A stretch of DNA of 18,457 nucleotides, taken from Burkholderiales bacterium UBA954. GTDB lineage: Bacteria > Pseudomonadota > Gammaproteobacteria > Burkholderiales > Burkholderiaceae_A. Both the position numbers and the translations under genes were made by a program. The DNA lies in assembly GCA_002293155.1 (NCBI GenBank), contig DBCQ01000061.1, positions 40,643-59,099 on the forward strand, read 5' to 3'. Positions 1-7,328 of the stretch are shown here, piece after piece. Within the stretch, counting starts at the first letter, position 1. Each line of letters opens with the position of its first letter. The notes beneath the pieces are model-generated. The model worked only from the letters and a program-made list of their open reading frames with translations, was not told where the DNA came from and did not search any database.

Positions 1-336
1 GGTCTATTTAGCACTGACGAGATCGCATTTGATGGGCCGCTTGCAAAACATGTCAGCAATAACTGGGTTGCGACCGCCACCCGCCTACATCAGGCCTCTG
101 AGTGGCTCTTACTCGGGCTAATTGCCTTACACATTGCCGCGATTATTTTCTATTACCGTGTAAAAAAACGTGACCTGGTGCGACCGATGCTGACGGGGGA
201 CCAGTCGCTGGCAGACTTCTCCGCCCGGGGTGTTACAGAGAATTGGCCCGCTTCTCGGGATGATGCGGGCCTCAGGGCCAAGGCGATTTTGGTCATCACC
301 CTGGCGGCAATGGTTGTGGCTTACTTGTCGCGGTAA
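1..336 (+). CDS. Cytochrome b561-type membrane protein, C-terminal part (5' end outside window)
   Basis: The reading frame is open from base 1 and ends in TAA, giving the last 111 residues of a membrane cytochrome b. A histidine-containing transmembrane helix (TRLHQASEWLLLGLIALHIA, about residues 27-46) is followed by the basic, cytoplasm-facing stretch YYRVKKRDLVRPMLTGD. That pattern is typical of the cytochrome b561 / Ni-hydrogenase b-type family, which passes electrons across the inner membrane using two b hemes. A second hydrophobic helix lies at the extreme C-terminus. Its 3' end overlaps the converging cytochrome c' gene by 16 bp. In proteobacteria these two kinds of heme protein are often neighbours, so a membrane-to-periplasm electron route is a reasonable inference. 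The redox partner is not shown by the sequence, and the start and first helices are not visible. Confidence 0.85.
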   Translation, partial: GLFSTDEIAFDGPLAKHVSNNWVATATRLHQASEWLLLGLIALHIAAIIFYYRVKKRDLVRPMLTGDQSLADFSARGVTENWPASRDDAGLRAKAILVITLAAMVVAYLSR

Positions 337-776
337 TCATCATGGCAGGCTTTACAGGCCTGCCCCGTCGCGCCAAAGGCTTTTTTAACCTGATCGAGGT
401 TGCCGGTTTTCGCAGCAGCGTTAAGGTCGGCTGCTGCTTTGATGAATTTATCGCTATGGCCGTTGAATTTTGCAGTTTCTTTCCAGATGACAGGCTTTGC
501 TTTGCCACCCTCTGTGTTTGCGCCAAATCCAGGCCAAGGAAGCTCGGATAATGTCGCAATGATTGCTGCATTTTTTTGTACGTCTGCCGCATTAAAGGGG
601 GCCTCGCCCTTGACGACCGCACCAATGCGGCCCATGTGTGCGCTCATCAACGCAAAGGCGCTCTGACGATATTTGATCGCATCCTCCTTCTTGGCAAACT
701 GTGCCGTGACGGAGAGGGGAATTAGGGTGAGCAGACAGCTTGCAATTGCAAGACGAACAGGGTTCTGTATACGCAT
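321..776 (-). CDS. Cytochrome c' (class II c-type cytochrome, periplasmic)
   Basis: The 151-residue protein begins with a clear signal peptide (MRIQN, hydrophobic core, cleavage predicted after LSVTA at residue 25), leaving a mature start QFAKKEDAIKYRQSAF. The heme attachment motif CKACH is at residues 141-145 near the C-terminus, the arrangement that defines class II cytochromes c, which are four-helix bundles. The Arg four residues after the heme His (R149) is kept; in Alcaligenes cytochrome c' the equivalent Arg lies on the proximal heme face. The family binds NO and CO and is linked to NO tolerance. A good ribosome site (AGGAG, 782-786) precedes the ATG. The gene lies 18 bp behind the EamA transporter on the same strand and overlaps the convergent cytochrome b gene by 16 bp. 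The mature residue-16 position appears to be Phe rather than Leu (see findings). Confidence 0.95.
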   Translation of the reverse strand: MRIQNPVRLAIASCLLTLIPLSVTAQFAKKEDAIKYRQSAFALMSAHMGRIGAVVKGEAPFNAADVQKNAAIIATLSELPWPGFGANTEGGKAKPVIWKETAKFNGHSDKFIKAAADLNAAAKTGNLDQVKKAFGATGQACKACHDDYRDK

Positions 777-794
777 GACAACTCCTAGAAGAAA

Positions 795-1667
795 TTAGAG
801 ATCGATTTTCGATTTGCTGACGACCCACCAGACACCGATGACAGTCAGTAGTGTGCCTAAGACCATCTCCAGTGTAATGGGTTCTGCAAAGAGCATCCAC
901 GCCATAAGTGCAGTCGTGGGTGGTGTGAGGTAGAGCAGGCTCGTGACCTCGGTCGCAGCACCGCGTCGAATCATCAAGAATAAAAGAGAAATGCCCCCGA
1001 TCGAGAGGCCAAAGATAGCCCAGATTAGGGCCCCGATGAGTTCGGGGTGCCACTGGATATCGCCGGATTCAAACAGCATGATGAATGGCAGGCAGGCCAC
1101 TGCGGAGACCGCAAACTGAATGACGGATCCGGCACGCAGATCAAAATCTGGACAGAAACGCTTCTGATAGAGGGTGCCCGCTGTAATGCTGACGAGCCCC
1201 ACAAGGGCGAGCGAGAGGCTTACCAGGGAGAGGCTCGCCAGCGAGAGTTTGGTCCAGACCACCAAGCCAACGCCGCCGAACCCCAGGGCGAGGCCAGCCC
1301 ACTGACGTACTGAAATCCGCTCTTGGACCAAGGCAGACAGCCACGCCGTCAGGATGGGCTGTAGACCCATCATCAGCGCCACCAAGCCTGCCGACATTCC
1401 GTGCCGAACGGCCGCCCAGACGCCACCGAGATAGCCCGCCTGAAGCAAGAGGCCAGCGAGGCTGATATGCCGAATCTGGGGCCAGGTCGGCCATACGGGC
1501 CTGACGACCAGCACGATGGGCACCATGACCAATAGGACCCCGACGAAGCGAAGAAATAAAAACGTCATGGGCTCCGAGTGCGGCATTCCAAAGCGGGCGA
1601 TGATGAAGCCTGAGCTCCAGATCAGTACAAAGATGGCAGGAATAAGGTAGCGAGTCTGCTGTTGCAT
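795..1667 (-). CDS. EamA-family (DMT superfamily) inner-membrane transporter
   Basis: This 290-residue protein has about ten hydrophobic helices arranged as two EamA repeats. The first starts with the typical YLIPAIFVLIWSSGFIIARFG, and the second ends near LTVIGVWWVVSKSKIDL. This is the usual length and layout of the drug/metabolite transporter superfamily, whose members export or import small metabolites; the substrate cannot be read from sequence. I chose the ATG at 1667 because homologues begin just before the first helix. The frame stays open to 1793, but the extra 42 residues are soluble-looking and run into the divergent helicase gene. The space to that gene is only 36 bp, so the two promoters must overlap or lie inside coding sequence. 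A Leu/Ser tandem repeat lies in one mid-protein helix. The stop is 18 bp before the cytochrome c' start, so co-transcription is plausible. Confidence 0.88.
   Translation of the reverse strand: MQQQTRYLIPAIFVLIWSSGFIIARFGMPHSEPMTFLFLRFVGVLLVMVPIVLVVRPVWPTWPQIRHISLAGLLLQAGYLGGVWAAVRHGMSAGLVALMMGLQPILTAWLSALVQERISVRQWAGLALGFGGVGLVVWTKLSLASLSLVSLSLALVGLVSITAGTLYQKRFCPDFDLRAGSVIQFAVSAVACLPFIMLFESGDIQWHPELIGALIWAIFGLSIGGISLLFLMIRRGAATEVTSLLYLTPPTTALMAWMLFAEPITLEMVLGTLLTVIGVWWVVSKSKIDL
1211..1247. repeat. 15-bp tandem repeat (about 2.5 copies) inside the EamA gene
   Basis: Two adjacent 15-base units (1211-1225 and 1226-1240) differ at only three positions, and a 7-base partial third unit follows (1241-1247). 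On the coding strand they encode the periodic segment LSLASLSLVSLSLA within a transmembrane helix. Because the unit is a multiple of three, gain or loss of a copy would keep the reading frame. Confidence 0.6.
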
Positions 1668-1691
1668 GGGGGTTTTTCCGTAAACATCGTG

Positions 1692-1697
1692 GATAAT
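1692..1697 (+). promoter_or_regulatory. Possible -10 box for the helicase gene
   Basis: GATAAT matches five of six bases of the sigma-70 -10 consensus. It ends seven bases before the A of the helicase ATG, so a transcript from it would begin at or very near the start codon. No convincing -35 box lies at the right distance, so this is a weak call. Confidence 0.2.
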
Positions 1698-1703
1698 GCC
1701 TGA

Positions 1704-3143
1704 ATGAGTTTTGATTCTTTTGGCCTGCACCCTGATTTGATGCGGGCAATTGCCGAAGTCGGCTATTCGACCCCAACCCCGATTCAGGTCCAAGCGATTC
1801 CCGAAATCATCGCCGGCCGTGATGTGATGGGTGCTGCCCAGACTGGAACAGGTAAAACCGCTGCATTTACGCTACCGATTCTTCAGCGGTTAATGCCTTA
1901 TGCGAGTTCAAGTGCCTCGCCTGCACGACATCCCGTTCGGGCATTGATGCTGGCGCCTACCCGTGAATTGGCCGACCAGATTGCTCAGAATGTCAGCACC
2001 TACGCAAAGTACGTGCCCCTCAAGAGCGCGGTCGTCTTTGGTGGTGTTGATATGTCAGCCCAGACACAGCAGCTTCGTGCCGGGGTAGAAATTCTGATTG
2101 CAACACCCGGCCGTTTGCTCGATCACGTGCAGCAGAAAACCGTCTCGTTATCGACGGTGTCAGTCTTGGTTCTCGATGAAGCGGACCGAATGCTCGATAT
2201 GGGCTTTCTGCCTGATCTGCAACGCATTGTGAACCTTCTACCGAAGGCGAGGCAGAGCCTATTGTTCTCGGCGACATTTTCAACAGAGATACGAAAGCTT
2301 GCAAAGACATTTCTTAACGATAGCCCCGTGGTGATTGAAGTGGCCGCCCGTAATGCCGCCGCTGAAAATGTGACTCAGGTGGTCTATGAGGTTGATCGAG
2401 TAGAGTCAAAGCGGGCTGCGGTTGCTCAGCTGGTCAAGCGCCAGGGGCTGCGGCAGGTGATTGTATTTACGAATACCAAGATCGGCGCAAGCCGACTTGC
2501 CCGTGAGCTTCAGCGTGAAGGTATTCCCGCAGACGCGATTCACGGAGACAAGTCCCAGGGAGAGCGTTTAGCGACGCTCGAGAAATTCAAAAAAGGTGAG
2601 GTTGAGGTGATGGTCGCGACCGACGTTGCGGCCCGGGGTTTAGATATTGCCGAGCTACCGGCTGTCATCAACTTTGATCTTCCCTATTCACCGGAGGATT
2701 ACATCCATCGGATTGGCCGTACGGGCCGTGCGGGCGCCAGTGGTCGGGCCATGTCGCTGATGTTGCCAGAAGACCAGAGATTACTGATTGATATTGAGAA
2801 GCTTTTAAAACGAACGATACCTCGTGAGAAACTCGTCTTAATGCGTGCGCCACGGGAGCCATTCACCCCAAGAGATGATCGTTTGGCGGTCGATAGTCCT
2901 TCGCGTTCACGAACCCCGCCTACAAAAAAACCGACGGACCCAATTTTCAGTGAGCCCTATCAGCCTCAAGGCGCAGCGTTAGGCGTGAGTGCTGCTGCGG
3001 ACACTTCAGTATCGAAACCAGAAGCCAGCGCCAATGGGTCGGTGGCAACGCCAACAGGGGTTCCCTCTCGGGCAAGCCTTTCAAGCATTCGGCGCGGCCC
3101 TCGCTCGGTGCCGGCGTTACTGGGCGGAAAACCAAAAGCCTAA
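1704..3143 (+). CDS. rhlE: DEAD-box ATP-dependent RNA helicase, RhlE type
   Basis: The 479-residue protein carries the full DEAD-box set in order: Q motif (PTPIQ, 24-28), Walker A AQTGTGKT (45-52), PTRELA (85-90), TPGRLLDH (134-141), DEAD (158-161), SAT (189-191), VFTNTK (254-259), ATDVAARGLDI (305-315) and HRIGRTGRAG (335-344). These build two RecA-like domains that use ATP to unwind short RNA duplexes. The tail after about residue 385 is Pro/Ser/Thr/Ala-rich with scattered basic residues, as in RhlE proteins, which act in ribosome assembly and RNA turnover. It begins 36 bp from the divergent EamA gene. I see no good ribosome binding site, and a -10-like box sits right before the ATG. RhlE is preferred over DbpA, SrmB or CsdA because of the short core and disordered tail, but the subfamily would need a tree. 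Confidence 0.93.
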   Translation: MSFDSFGLHPDLMRAIAEVGYSTPTPIQVQAIPEIIAGRDVMGAAQTGTGKTAAFTLPILQRLMPYASSSASPARHPVRALMLAPTRELADQIAQNVSTYAKYVPLKSAVVFGGVDMSAQTQQLRAGVEILIATPGRLLDHVQQKTVSLSTVSVLVLDEADRMLDMGFLPDLQRIVNLLPKARQSLLFSATFSTEIRKLAKTFLNDSPVVIEVAARNAAAENVTQVVYEVDRVESKRAAVAQLVKRQGLRQVIVFTNTKIGASRLARELQREGIPADAIHGDKSQGERLATLEKFKKGEVEVMVATDVAARGLDIAELPAVINFDLPYSPEDYIHRIGRTGRAGASGRAMSLMLPEDQRLLIDIEKLLKRTIPREKLVLMRAPREPFTPRDDRLAVDSPSRSRTPPTKKPTDPIFSEPYQPQGAALGVSAAADTSVSKPEASANGSVATPTGVPSRASLSSIRRGPRSVPALLGGKPKA

Positions 3144-3203
3144 GCAGCGGCTGGGTTCGCCCGAGTCTCGAGCGTGATTCGATGACCGATGATCAAGCGC
3201 TCT

Positions 3204-4133
3204 TTATGAGGCAAGACGTTTGAGAGGTTCAATTAATTGCCTCTCAAACGGCGCACGCATCCGGGCGATCCAGCCGATAGGCATATGAAGTTCTAAGTGA
3301 GACCAGGCGCATTCGAGTTGAAGTCTGCAGATCTCGGGGTGATCGGTACGGACCGCCGGCGCAAGACTCTGCTTGGATAGTTTTTCACCGAGATCATTTC
3401 GTACAACGGGAATGTGCATCGTTATGGGGTCGGGCAGCCCGAGGGTGTTTCTCAGTGCAGCATGCCGGGGCATCGCGTGGACGAGATCATCGCCGCGCAG
3501 GATATGGGTGATCTGTTGATAGGCATCATCAACGACCACGGCATGATGATAAGCCCAGAAACCATCGGCCCGCCGCAGAATAAAATCATCTCGATTGTCA
3601 TTGAAGTAGCGCCAGCAGGTACCGGGCTGCTCAAATTCTCTGAACCATTCGATCGCCTCTTGCAGGGGTTGCGACTTGAGTTGTGTCGGTCGGCAGAACC
3701 CAGGATAGAGAATTTCTCCATCGGGATTATGGGTGGTTTTCCTATGATCGACCGCAGACTGAAGTCGTTTGCGAGAGCAGCTACAGGGGTAGGCTCGGCC
3801 CTTCGCAATCAGGCCATAGAGTGCCGTCTGATAGGCCGTGTGACGCTGATGCTGAAACAAGATCCCTTGGGCCTCAGATGGGTTCTGGAGTGCATTCAGT
3901 CTGCTGTCGGCCGGATCATCCCAGCGGTTCCACCATAGGCCATGGACTTGGAGCTGGTGAAGGATCGTCTCGCTGGCGCCGGCTATCTCCCGCGGGGTGT
4001 CGAGGTCCTCAATTCGGACGAGCCACTGACGGCCGTTGGCGCGTGCGTCGAGCCAACTTGCGAGGGCGGTCGTGAGCGACCCGATATGAAGTGGGCCGGT
4101 TGGCGAGGGAGCGAAACGCGCGCGCTCGTTCAC
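3204..4133 (-). CDS. gluQRS: Glutamyl-Q tRNA(Asp) synthetase
   Basis: This is a 309-residue paralogue of the catalytic domain of glutamyl-tRNA synthetase, without the anticodon-binding half. The class I signature HIGS is at 16-19 and the KMSKS-like KLSKQ at 251-255. The zinc site of the family is visible as C117, C119, Y143 and C147. Enzymes of this family attach glutamate to queuosine in the wobble position of tRNA(Asp) rather than to a tRNA end. The start is GTG (4133-4131), because no ATG lies before the conserved RFAPSPTGPLHIGS block. There is no strong ribosome site. It follows hemL by 15 bp, so translation may be coupled. The last 15 or so codons are embedded in a perfect inverted repeat (3217-3250), which probably accounts for the unusual C-terminal end FERQLIEPLKRLAS. 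Confidence 0.93.
   Translation of the reverse strand: MNERARFAPSPTGPLHIGSLTTALASWLDARANGRQWLVRIEDLDTPREIAGASETILHQLQVHGLWWNRWDDPADSRLNALQNPSEAQGILFQHQRHTAYQTALYGLIAKGRAYPCSCSRKRLQSAVDHRKTTHNPDGEILYPGFCRPTQLKSQPLQEAIEWFREFEQPGTCWRYFNDNRDDFILRRADGFWAYHHAVVVDDAYQQITHILRGDDLVHAMPRHAALRNTLGLPDPITMHIPVVRNDLGEKLSKQSLAPAVRTDHPEICRLQLECAWSHLELHMPIGWIARMRAPFERQLIEPLKRLAS
3217..3250. repeat. Perfect 11-bp inverted repeat at the end of gluQRS
   Basis: CGTTTGAGAGG (3217-3227) is exactly complementary to CCTCTCAAACG (3240-3250), with a 12-base AT-rich loop that itself contains the palindrome CAATTAATTG. A second, mutually exclusive pairing exists: GAGGCAA (3208-3214) with TTGCCTC (3237-3243). The element lies in the final codons of gluQRS and 73 bp beyond the stop of the converging helicase gene. 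It could stop or stabilise either mRNA, but no T-run follows on either strand, so a classical intrinsic terminator is not shown. Confidence 0.75.
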
Positions 4134-4148
4134 GATATTGAGATCAAG

Positions 4149-5447
4149 TTAGCTAATTTCTTGAAAACTTTCCCGGGCTGCAATCAAGGTCTGTTCAATG
4201 GGCTCACCCTCGTGGGCGATTGACAGAAATCCAGCCTCAAATGCGGACGGCGCAAGATAGACGCCGCGCGAGAGCATTGCGTGAAAGAACCGATTGAATT
4301 TCTCTCGATCCGAATTATTCACATCATCAAAGGTTGCGGGCGGTAATGCACTGAAATAAATTCCGAACATACCGCCAACGCTGTCTGTGGAGAAATTCAA
4401 TTCGCCGCAGTCTCGGGCAATCTGTTGCATGCCTTGCATTAGATCCGCAGTTATTGCGGTTAACTTTTCAAAAAATCCTGGGGCACTCACAATTTTTAGA
4501 GTGGCAAGACCTGCCGCCACAGCAATTGGGTTGCCTGAGAGAGTTCCCGCCTGATAGACGGGGCCGAGTGGGGCAACACAGTGCATGATGTCTTTTCGCC
4601 CGCCAAAAGCCCCCATCGGCATGCCACCGCCGATGACCTTGCCCAGCGTGGTGAGATCAGGCCGCACGCCAGATAGACCCTGAACGCCTTGAGGGCCAAC
4701 ACGAAATCCCGTCATCACCTCATCAAAAATTAAGACCGAGCCATACTGGTCGCACTGGCGTCGCAGAGTCTCAAGGAAACCCTTTGCGGGCTTCACCAGA
4801 TTCATATTGCCAGCAACCGGCTCAACAATGATCGCTGCAATCTCTCGGCCATGCTGTGAGAAGCACTGTTTCACCGCCTCAATGTCGTTGTAATTCAACA
4901 CGATAGTCTCAGCGGCGAAACTCTCGGGCACTCCTGCTGACGTTGGGTTACCAAAGGTCAGCAGGCCAGAGCCCGCCTTGACGAGTAAGCTATCCACGTG
5001 GCCGTGATAGCAGCCTTCAAACTTGATAATTTTGCTGCGCCCGGTGTAGCCGCGCGCGACGCGAATCGCCGACATGGTGGCCTCTGTGCCCGATGAGGTA
5101 AGACGCATCATCTCCATCGAGGGCAGGAGGCTGCGGATCCACTCCGCGATCTCAATCTCGCCAGCGGTAGGCGCGCCAAAGGAAAGCCCGCTCTCGGCTG
5201 CCTTTTTTACCGCAGCGATGACATCGGGGTGGGCATGGCCGACAATGGCCGGCCCCCATGAACAGATATAGTCGACATAACGATTGCCATCGGCATCCCA
5301 GCCGTAAGGCCCTGCGGCGCGCGCAAAGAAACGCGGTGTTCCACCAACGGAGCGGAATGCCCGGACGGGGGAATTGACGCCTCCGGGGATCGTCTCTTGG
5401 GCTTTTGCAAAGAGTGCTTCACTTTTACGGGTATCGGGGTTGGGCAT
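4149..5447 (-). CDS. hemL: Glutamate-1-semialdehyde 2,1-aminomutase
   Basis: The 432-residue protein matches HemL along its whole length, from [12 protein letters not shown] near the N-terminus to IAHEGE near the end. The PLP-binding lysine is K270 in [18 protein letters not shown], and D242 of the FDEVMTGFR block is the Asp that contacts the pyridine nitrogen in this fold. The enzyme moves the amino group of glutamate-1-semialdehyde to give 5-aminolevulinate, the last step of the C5 route to heme from glutamyl-tRNA. It is transcribed away from the rubredoxin gene, and a near-perfect 18-bp palindrome sits between them. gluQRS follows after 15 bp, so the two probably form an operon. The ATG at 5447 fits family starts; the ribosome site is weak. 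Confidence 0.97.
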   Translation of the reverse strand: MPNPDTRKSEALFAKAQETIPGGVNSPVRAFRSVGGTPRFFARAAGPYGWDADGNRYVDYICSWGPAIVGHAHPDVIAAVKKAAESGLSFGAPTAGEIEIAEWIRSLLPSMEMMRLTSSGTEATMSAIRVARGYTGRSKIIKFEGCYHGHVDSLLVKAGSGLLTFGNPTSAGVPESFAAETIVLNYNDIEAVKQCFSQHGREIAAIIVEPVAGNMNLVKPAKGFLETLRRQCDQYGSVLIFDEVMTGFRVGPQGVQGLSGVRPDLTTLGKVIGGGMPMGAFGGRKDIMHCVAPLGPVYQAGTLSGNPIAVAAGLATLKIVSAPGFFEKLTAITADLMQGMQQIARDCGELNFSTDSVGGMFGIYFSALPPATFDDVNNSDREKFNRFFHAMLSRGVYLAPSAFEAGFLSIAHEGEPIEQTLIAARESFQEIS

Positions 5448-5477
5448 AACAAGCTTTCAAAACGTGTTGGAGATAAA

Positions 5478-5495
5478 CTCTTGGAATTCTAAGAG
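5478..5495. promoter_or_regulatory. 18-bp near-perfect palindrome between hemL and rubredoxin, operator-like
   Basis: CTCTTGGAATTCTAAGAG reads the same on both strands except for one mismatched pair (8 of 9 pairs match). It lies 31-48 bp upstream of the hemL start and overlaps the possible -35 region of the rubredoxin promoter. Its size fits a dimeric regulator site. No regulator is identified. Confidence 0.4.
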
Positions 5496-5515
5496 GTTCT
5501 GACTCGTGATATTTT
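5487..5515 (+). promoter_or_regulatory. Candidate promoter for the rubredoxin gene
   Basis: TGATATTTT (5507-5515) looks like an extended -10 element (TG, one base, then TATTTT). A poor -35 (TTCTAA, 5487-5492) lies 17 bases upstream. The AT-rich context and position about 30 bp before the ATG are consistent, but the matches are modest. Confidence 0.3.
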
Positions 5516-5545
5516 GCGGTTGCGCAAAAACAAAGGGCTTTTGAT

Positions 5546-5710
5546 ATGAAAACATATATGTGCTTAATTTGTGGGTGGATCTACGACGAAGCCGCGGGCT
5601 GGCCCGATGACGGACTTGCGCCGGGGACGAAATGGGAAGATGTACCCATCACCTGGGCCTGCCCCGAGTGCGGCGCTCAGAAGTCTGACTTTGAAATGGT
5701 TGAGGTTTAA
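5546..5710 (+). CDS. rubA: Rubredoxin
   Basis: This 54-residue protein is a complete single-domain rubredoxin. The iron is bound by two knuckles, C6-x2-C9-G (CLICG) and C39-x2-C42-G (CPECG). The family's YD after the first knuckle and the KSDFEMVE ending are present. Rubredoxins are soluble one-electron carriers that use one iron held by four cysteines; known roles include passing electrons to oxidases, peroxide-reducing systems or alkane hydroxylases. No such partner lies in this window. AAAGGG at 5532-5537, eight bases before the ATG, serves as ribosome site. It is divergent from hemL; this neighbourhood recurs in betaproteobacteria, though a functional link is only inferred. Its stop is 11 bp from that of the converging photolyase gene. 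Confidence 0.96.
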   Translation: MKTYMCLICGWIYDEAAGWPDDGLAPGTKWEDVPITWACPECGAQKSDFEMVEV

Positions 5711-5712
5711 AT

Positions 5713-5736
5713 CAGCCGGTCTTAGGCCTGCTTTTT
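5713..5736 (+). terminator. Weak intrinsic terminator candidate after rubredoxin
   Basis: A short bulged stem (CAGCC at 5713-5717 with GGCCTG at 5725-5730, one bulged base) is followed by CTTTTT (5731-5736). It overlaps the stop of the converging photolyase gene. The stem is weak, so the call is tentative. Confidence 0.3.
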
Positions 5737-7257
5737 AACAACTGAAAATCGCATTAGAGTTTTCTGTCGCGCTTGATCATGGTCGACTAGGGGCATCGGG
5801 TAGTCGGTTCCCAGGCGGATACCCGACCCCTCGAGCACGACGGGGGGTGCTGTCCAGGGCGCATGAATCCAGCGATCTGGCAGACCACCAATTTCCGGAA
5901 CATATCGCCGAATAAATGCACCTTTCTCATCAAATCGTTCGCTCTGGGTCACGGGGTTAAAGATTCTGAAATAGGGCTGTGCGTCACAGCCGGTTGAAGC
6001 TGCCCATTGCCAACCCCCATTATTAGCCGACAGGTCAAAATCGTTGAGCTTCCAAGCAAAGTAGGCCTCACCGCGACGCCAGTCGATGCCAAGATCCTTT
6101 GTTAGAAAGGAGGCCACCACCATGCGCAGCCGGTTATGCATATAGCCCGTTCTATTGAGCTGTCGCATCCCAGCATCGACTAGCGGGTAGCCCGTCTGAC
6201 CCGCACACCAGGCTGCGAAGTGGGCCTCTGCGTCCTCTCCCTGCGCCCATTGAATCGCCTCGTAGTCTGGTTTAAAGCTTCGTGTCACGACATGAGGATG
6301 GTGGTAGAGAATCTGCATGTAGAAGTCTCGCCAAATCAGTTCAGAGCACCAGGTGGCGGCACCCTCCGCAAGTCGAGGGTTCTCCCGTTGGTCGTTTAAC
6401 GCGAATTGCACGAGTTGCCGTATTGAAATCGTTCCAAATCGCAGGTGCACCGAGAGATACGAGGGCCCCTTTGCACCGGGGTAGTCCCGAGCGTTTTTGT
6501 ATTGAGCGATTCGGGGAGCGAACTCTTCAAAACAGCGTTGGGCCCCTGATTCTCCGAGAGGGATTTTTAGAGCGGCGAGGTTGCCTGCATCAAAGCCCAT
6601 GGCGCTGAGGCTCGGAACGGGCTGCCGATGGTTCTGGTGTAAATCCCCCGCCCTATACAGACGTTTTCTTAAGATTGATGATAACGGTGCACCCGCTTTC
6701 GGAGCACCTGCACCGGTCTCGCGGGGACTAATGTCCTGGGGTGTGAGCCGCTTGAGCCAGGCATTTTTATAAGGCGTAAATACTGAAAATGGCCTGCCTG
6801 CCGCCGTCAAGACCTCGTCGCGTTCAAAGATGCATTGGTCTTTTACCGAAATACAGTCAATACCCCTGTCTGCGAGTAAGGACCTAACGAACCCGTCACG
6901 TTGTCGTGCCTGGGGTTCATCATCATGGGCAAAAATGACGCGTACCGCTGCGAGAGCCTGGGCGAGCTCGGCGATCACTACGGCTGGGTCGCCGTATCGA
7001 ACAATGAGGTGGGCGTCTGACGCAGAGAGACGTTCACTGATTTCGGATACGGCACTATGGATGAAGGCTACGCGCCGATCGGACAGGCAAGCGCCAGGTT
7101 GATAGCCTGGCAGTGTCTCGAGAATCGTGGCATCAAAAATAAACGCCAGCTGCAAAGGCTCCGTAAAGGTCATAGCCCGTGCAATCGCGCTGTGGTCGGA
7201 GAGACGGAGGTCACGTCTTAGCCAGACTAAGCTGCAGCCCTGAGTTGTCTTATGCAA
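5722..7257 (-). CDS. phrB: Deoxyribodipyrimidine photolyase (class I CPD photolyase)
   Basis: The 511-residue protein has the N-terminal antenna-binding Rossmann domain starting SLVWLRRDLRLSDHSA (9-24) and a C-terminal FAD domain. Conserved FAD and DNA blocks are GPSYLSVHLRFGTIS (264-278), WCSELIWRDFY (303-313), MHNRLRM (373-379) and NNGGWQWAASTG (412-423). W393 (IDW) and W416 (NNGGW) match, from memory, two Trp residues of the electron-transfer chain in the E. coli enzyme. The enzyme uses blue light to split cyclobutane pyrimidine dimers in DNA. The only usable start is TTG at 7257: the upstream frame is closed by a stop at 7284-7282, and the conserved domain begins only eight codons in. A cryptochrome-like role is possible but less likely given the full photolyase motifs. 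Confidence 0.93.
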   Translation of the reverse strand: MHKTTQGCSLVWLRRDLRLSDHSAIARAMTFTEPLQLAFIFDATILETLPGYQPGACLSDRRVAFIHSAVSEISERLSASDAHLIVRYGDPAVVIAELAQALAAVRVIFAHDDEPQARQRDGFVRSLLADRGIDCISVKDQCIFERDEVLTAAGRPFSVFTPYKNAWLKRLTPQDISPRETGAGAPKAGAPLSSILRKRLYRAGDLHQNHRQPVPSLSAMGFDAGNLAALKIPLGESGAQRCFEEFAPRIAQYKNARDYPGAKGPSYLSVHLRFGTISIRQLVQFALNDQRENPRLAEGAATWCSELIWRDFYMQILYHHPHVVTRSFKPDYEAIQWAQGEDAEAHFAAWCAGQTGYPLVDAGMRQLNRTGYMHNRLRMVVASFLTKDLGIDWRRGEAYFAWKLNDFDLSANNGGWQWAASTGCDAQPYFRIFNPVTQSERFDEKGAFIRRYVPEIGGLPDRWIHAPWTAPPVVLEGSGIRLGTDYPMPLVDHDQARQKTLMRFSVVKKQA

Positions 7258-7328
7258 TTTGAGTCTCTGTTGGTAGGCGGTTCAACATTAGAGTAGGTTT
7301 CTTGGTTTTGAAAGGTTAGAATTCCTGC

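Noticed and set aside
1141..1776. 211-codon alternative frame antisense-sharing the EamA gene
   Set aside because: Its product is Arg/Pro/Gly/Ala-rich shadow sequence without family features, in an offset frame of the real transporter gene.
1668..1793. N-terminal extension of the EamA transporter frame to 1793
   Set aside because: It adds 42 non-membrane residues unlike the family and overlaps the start of the divergent helicase gene; the ATG at 1667 gives the normal N-terminus.
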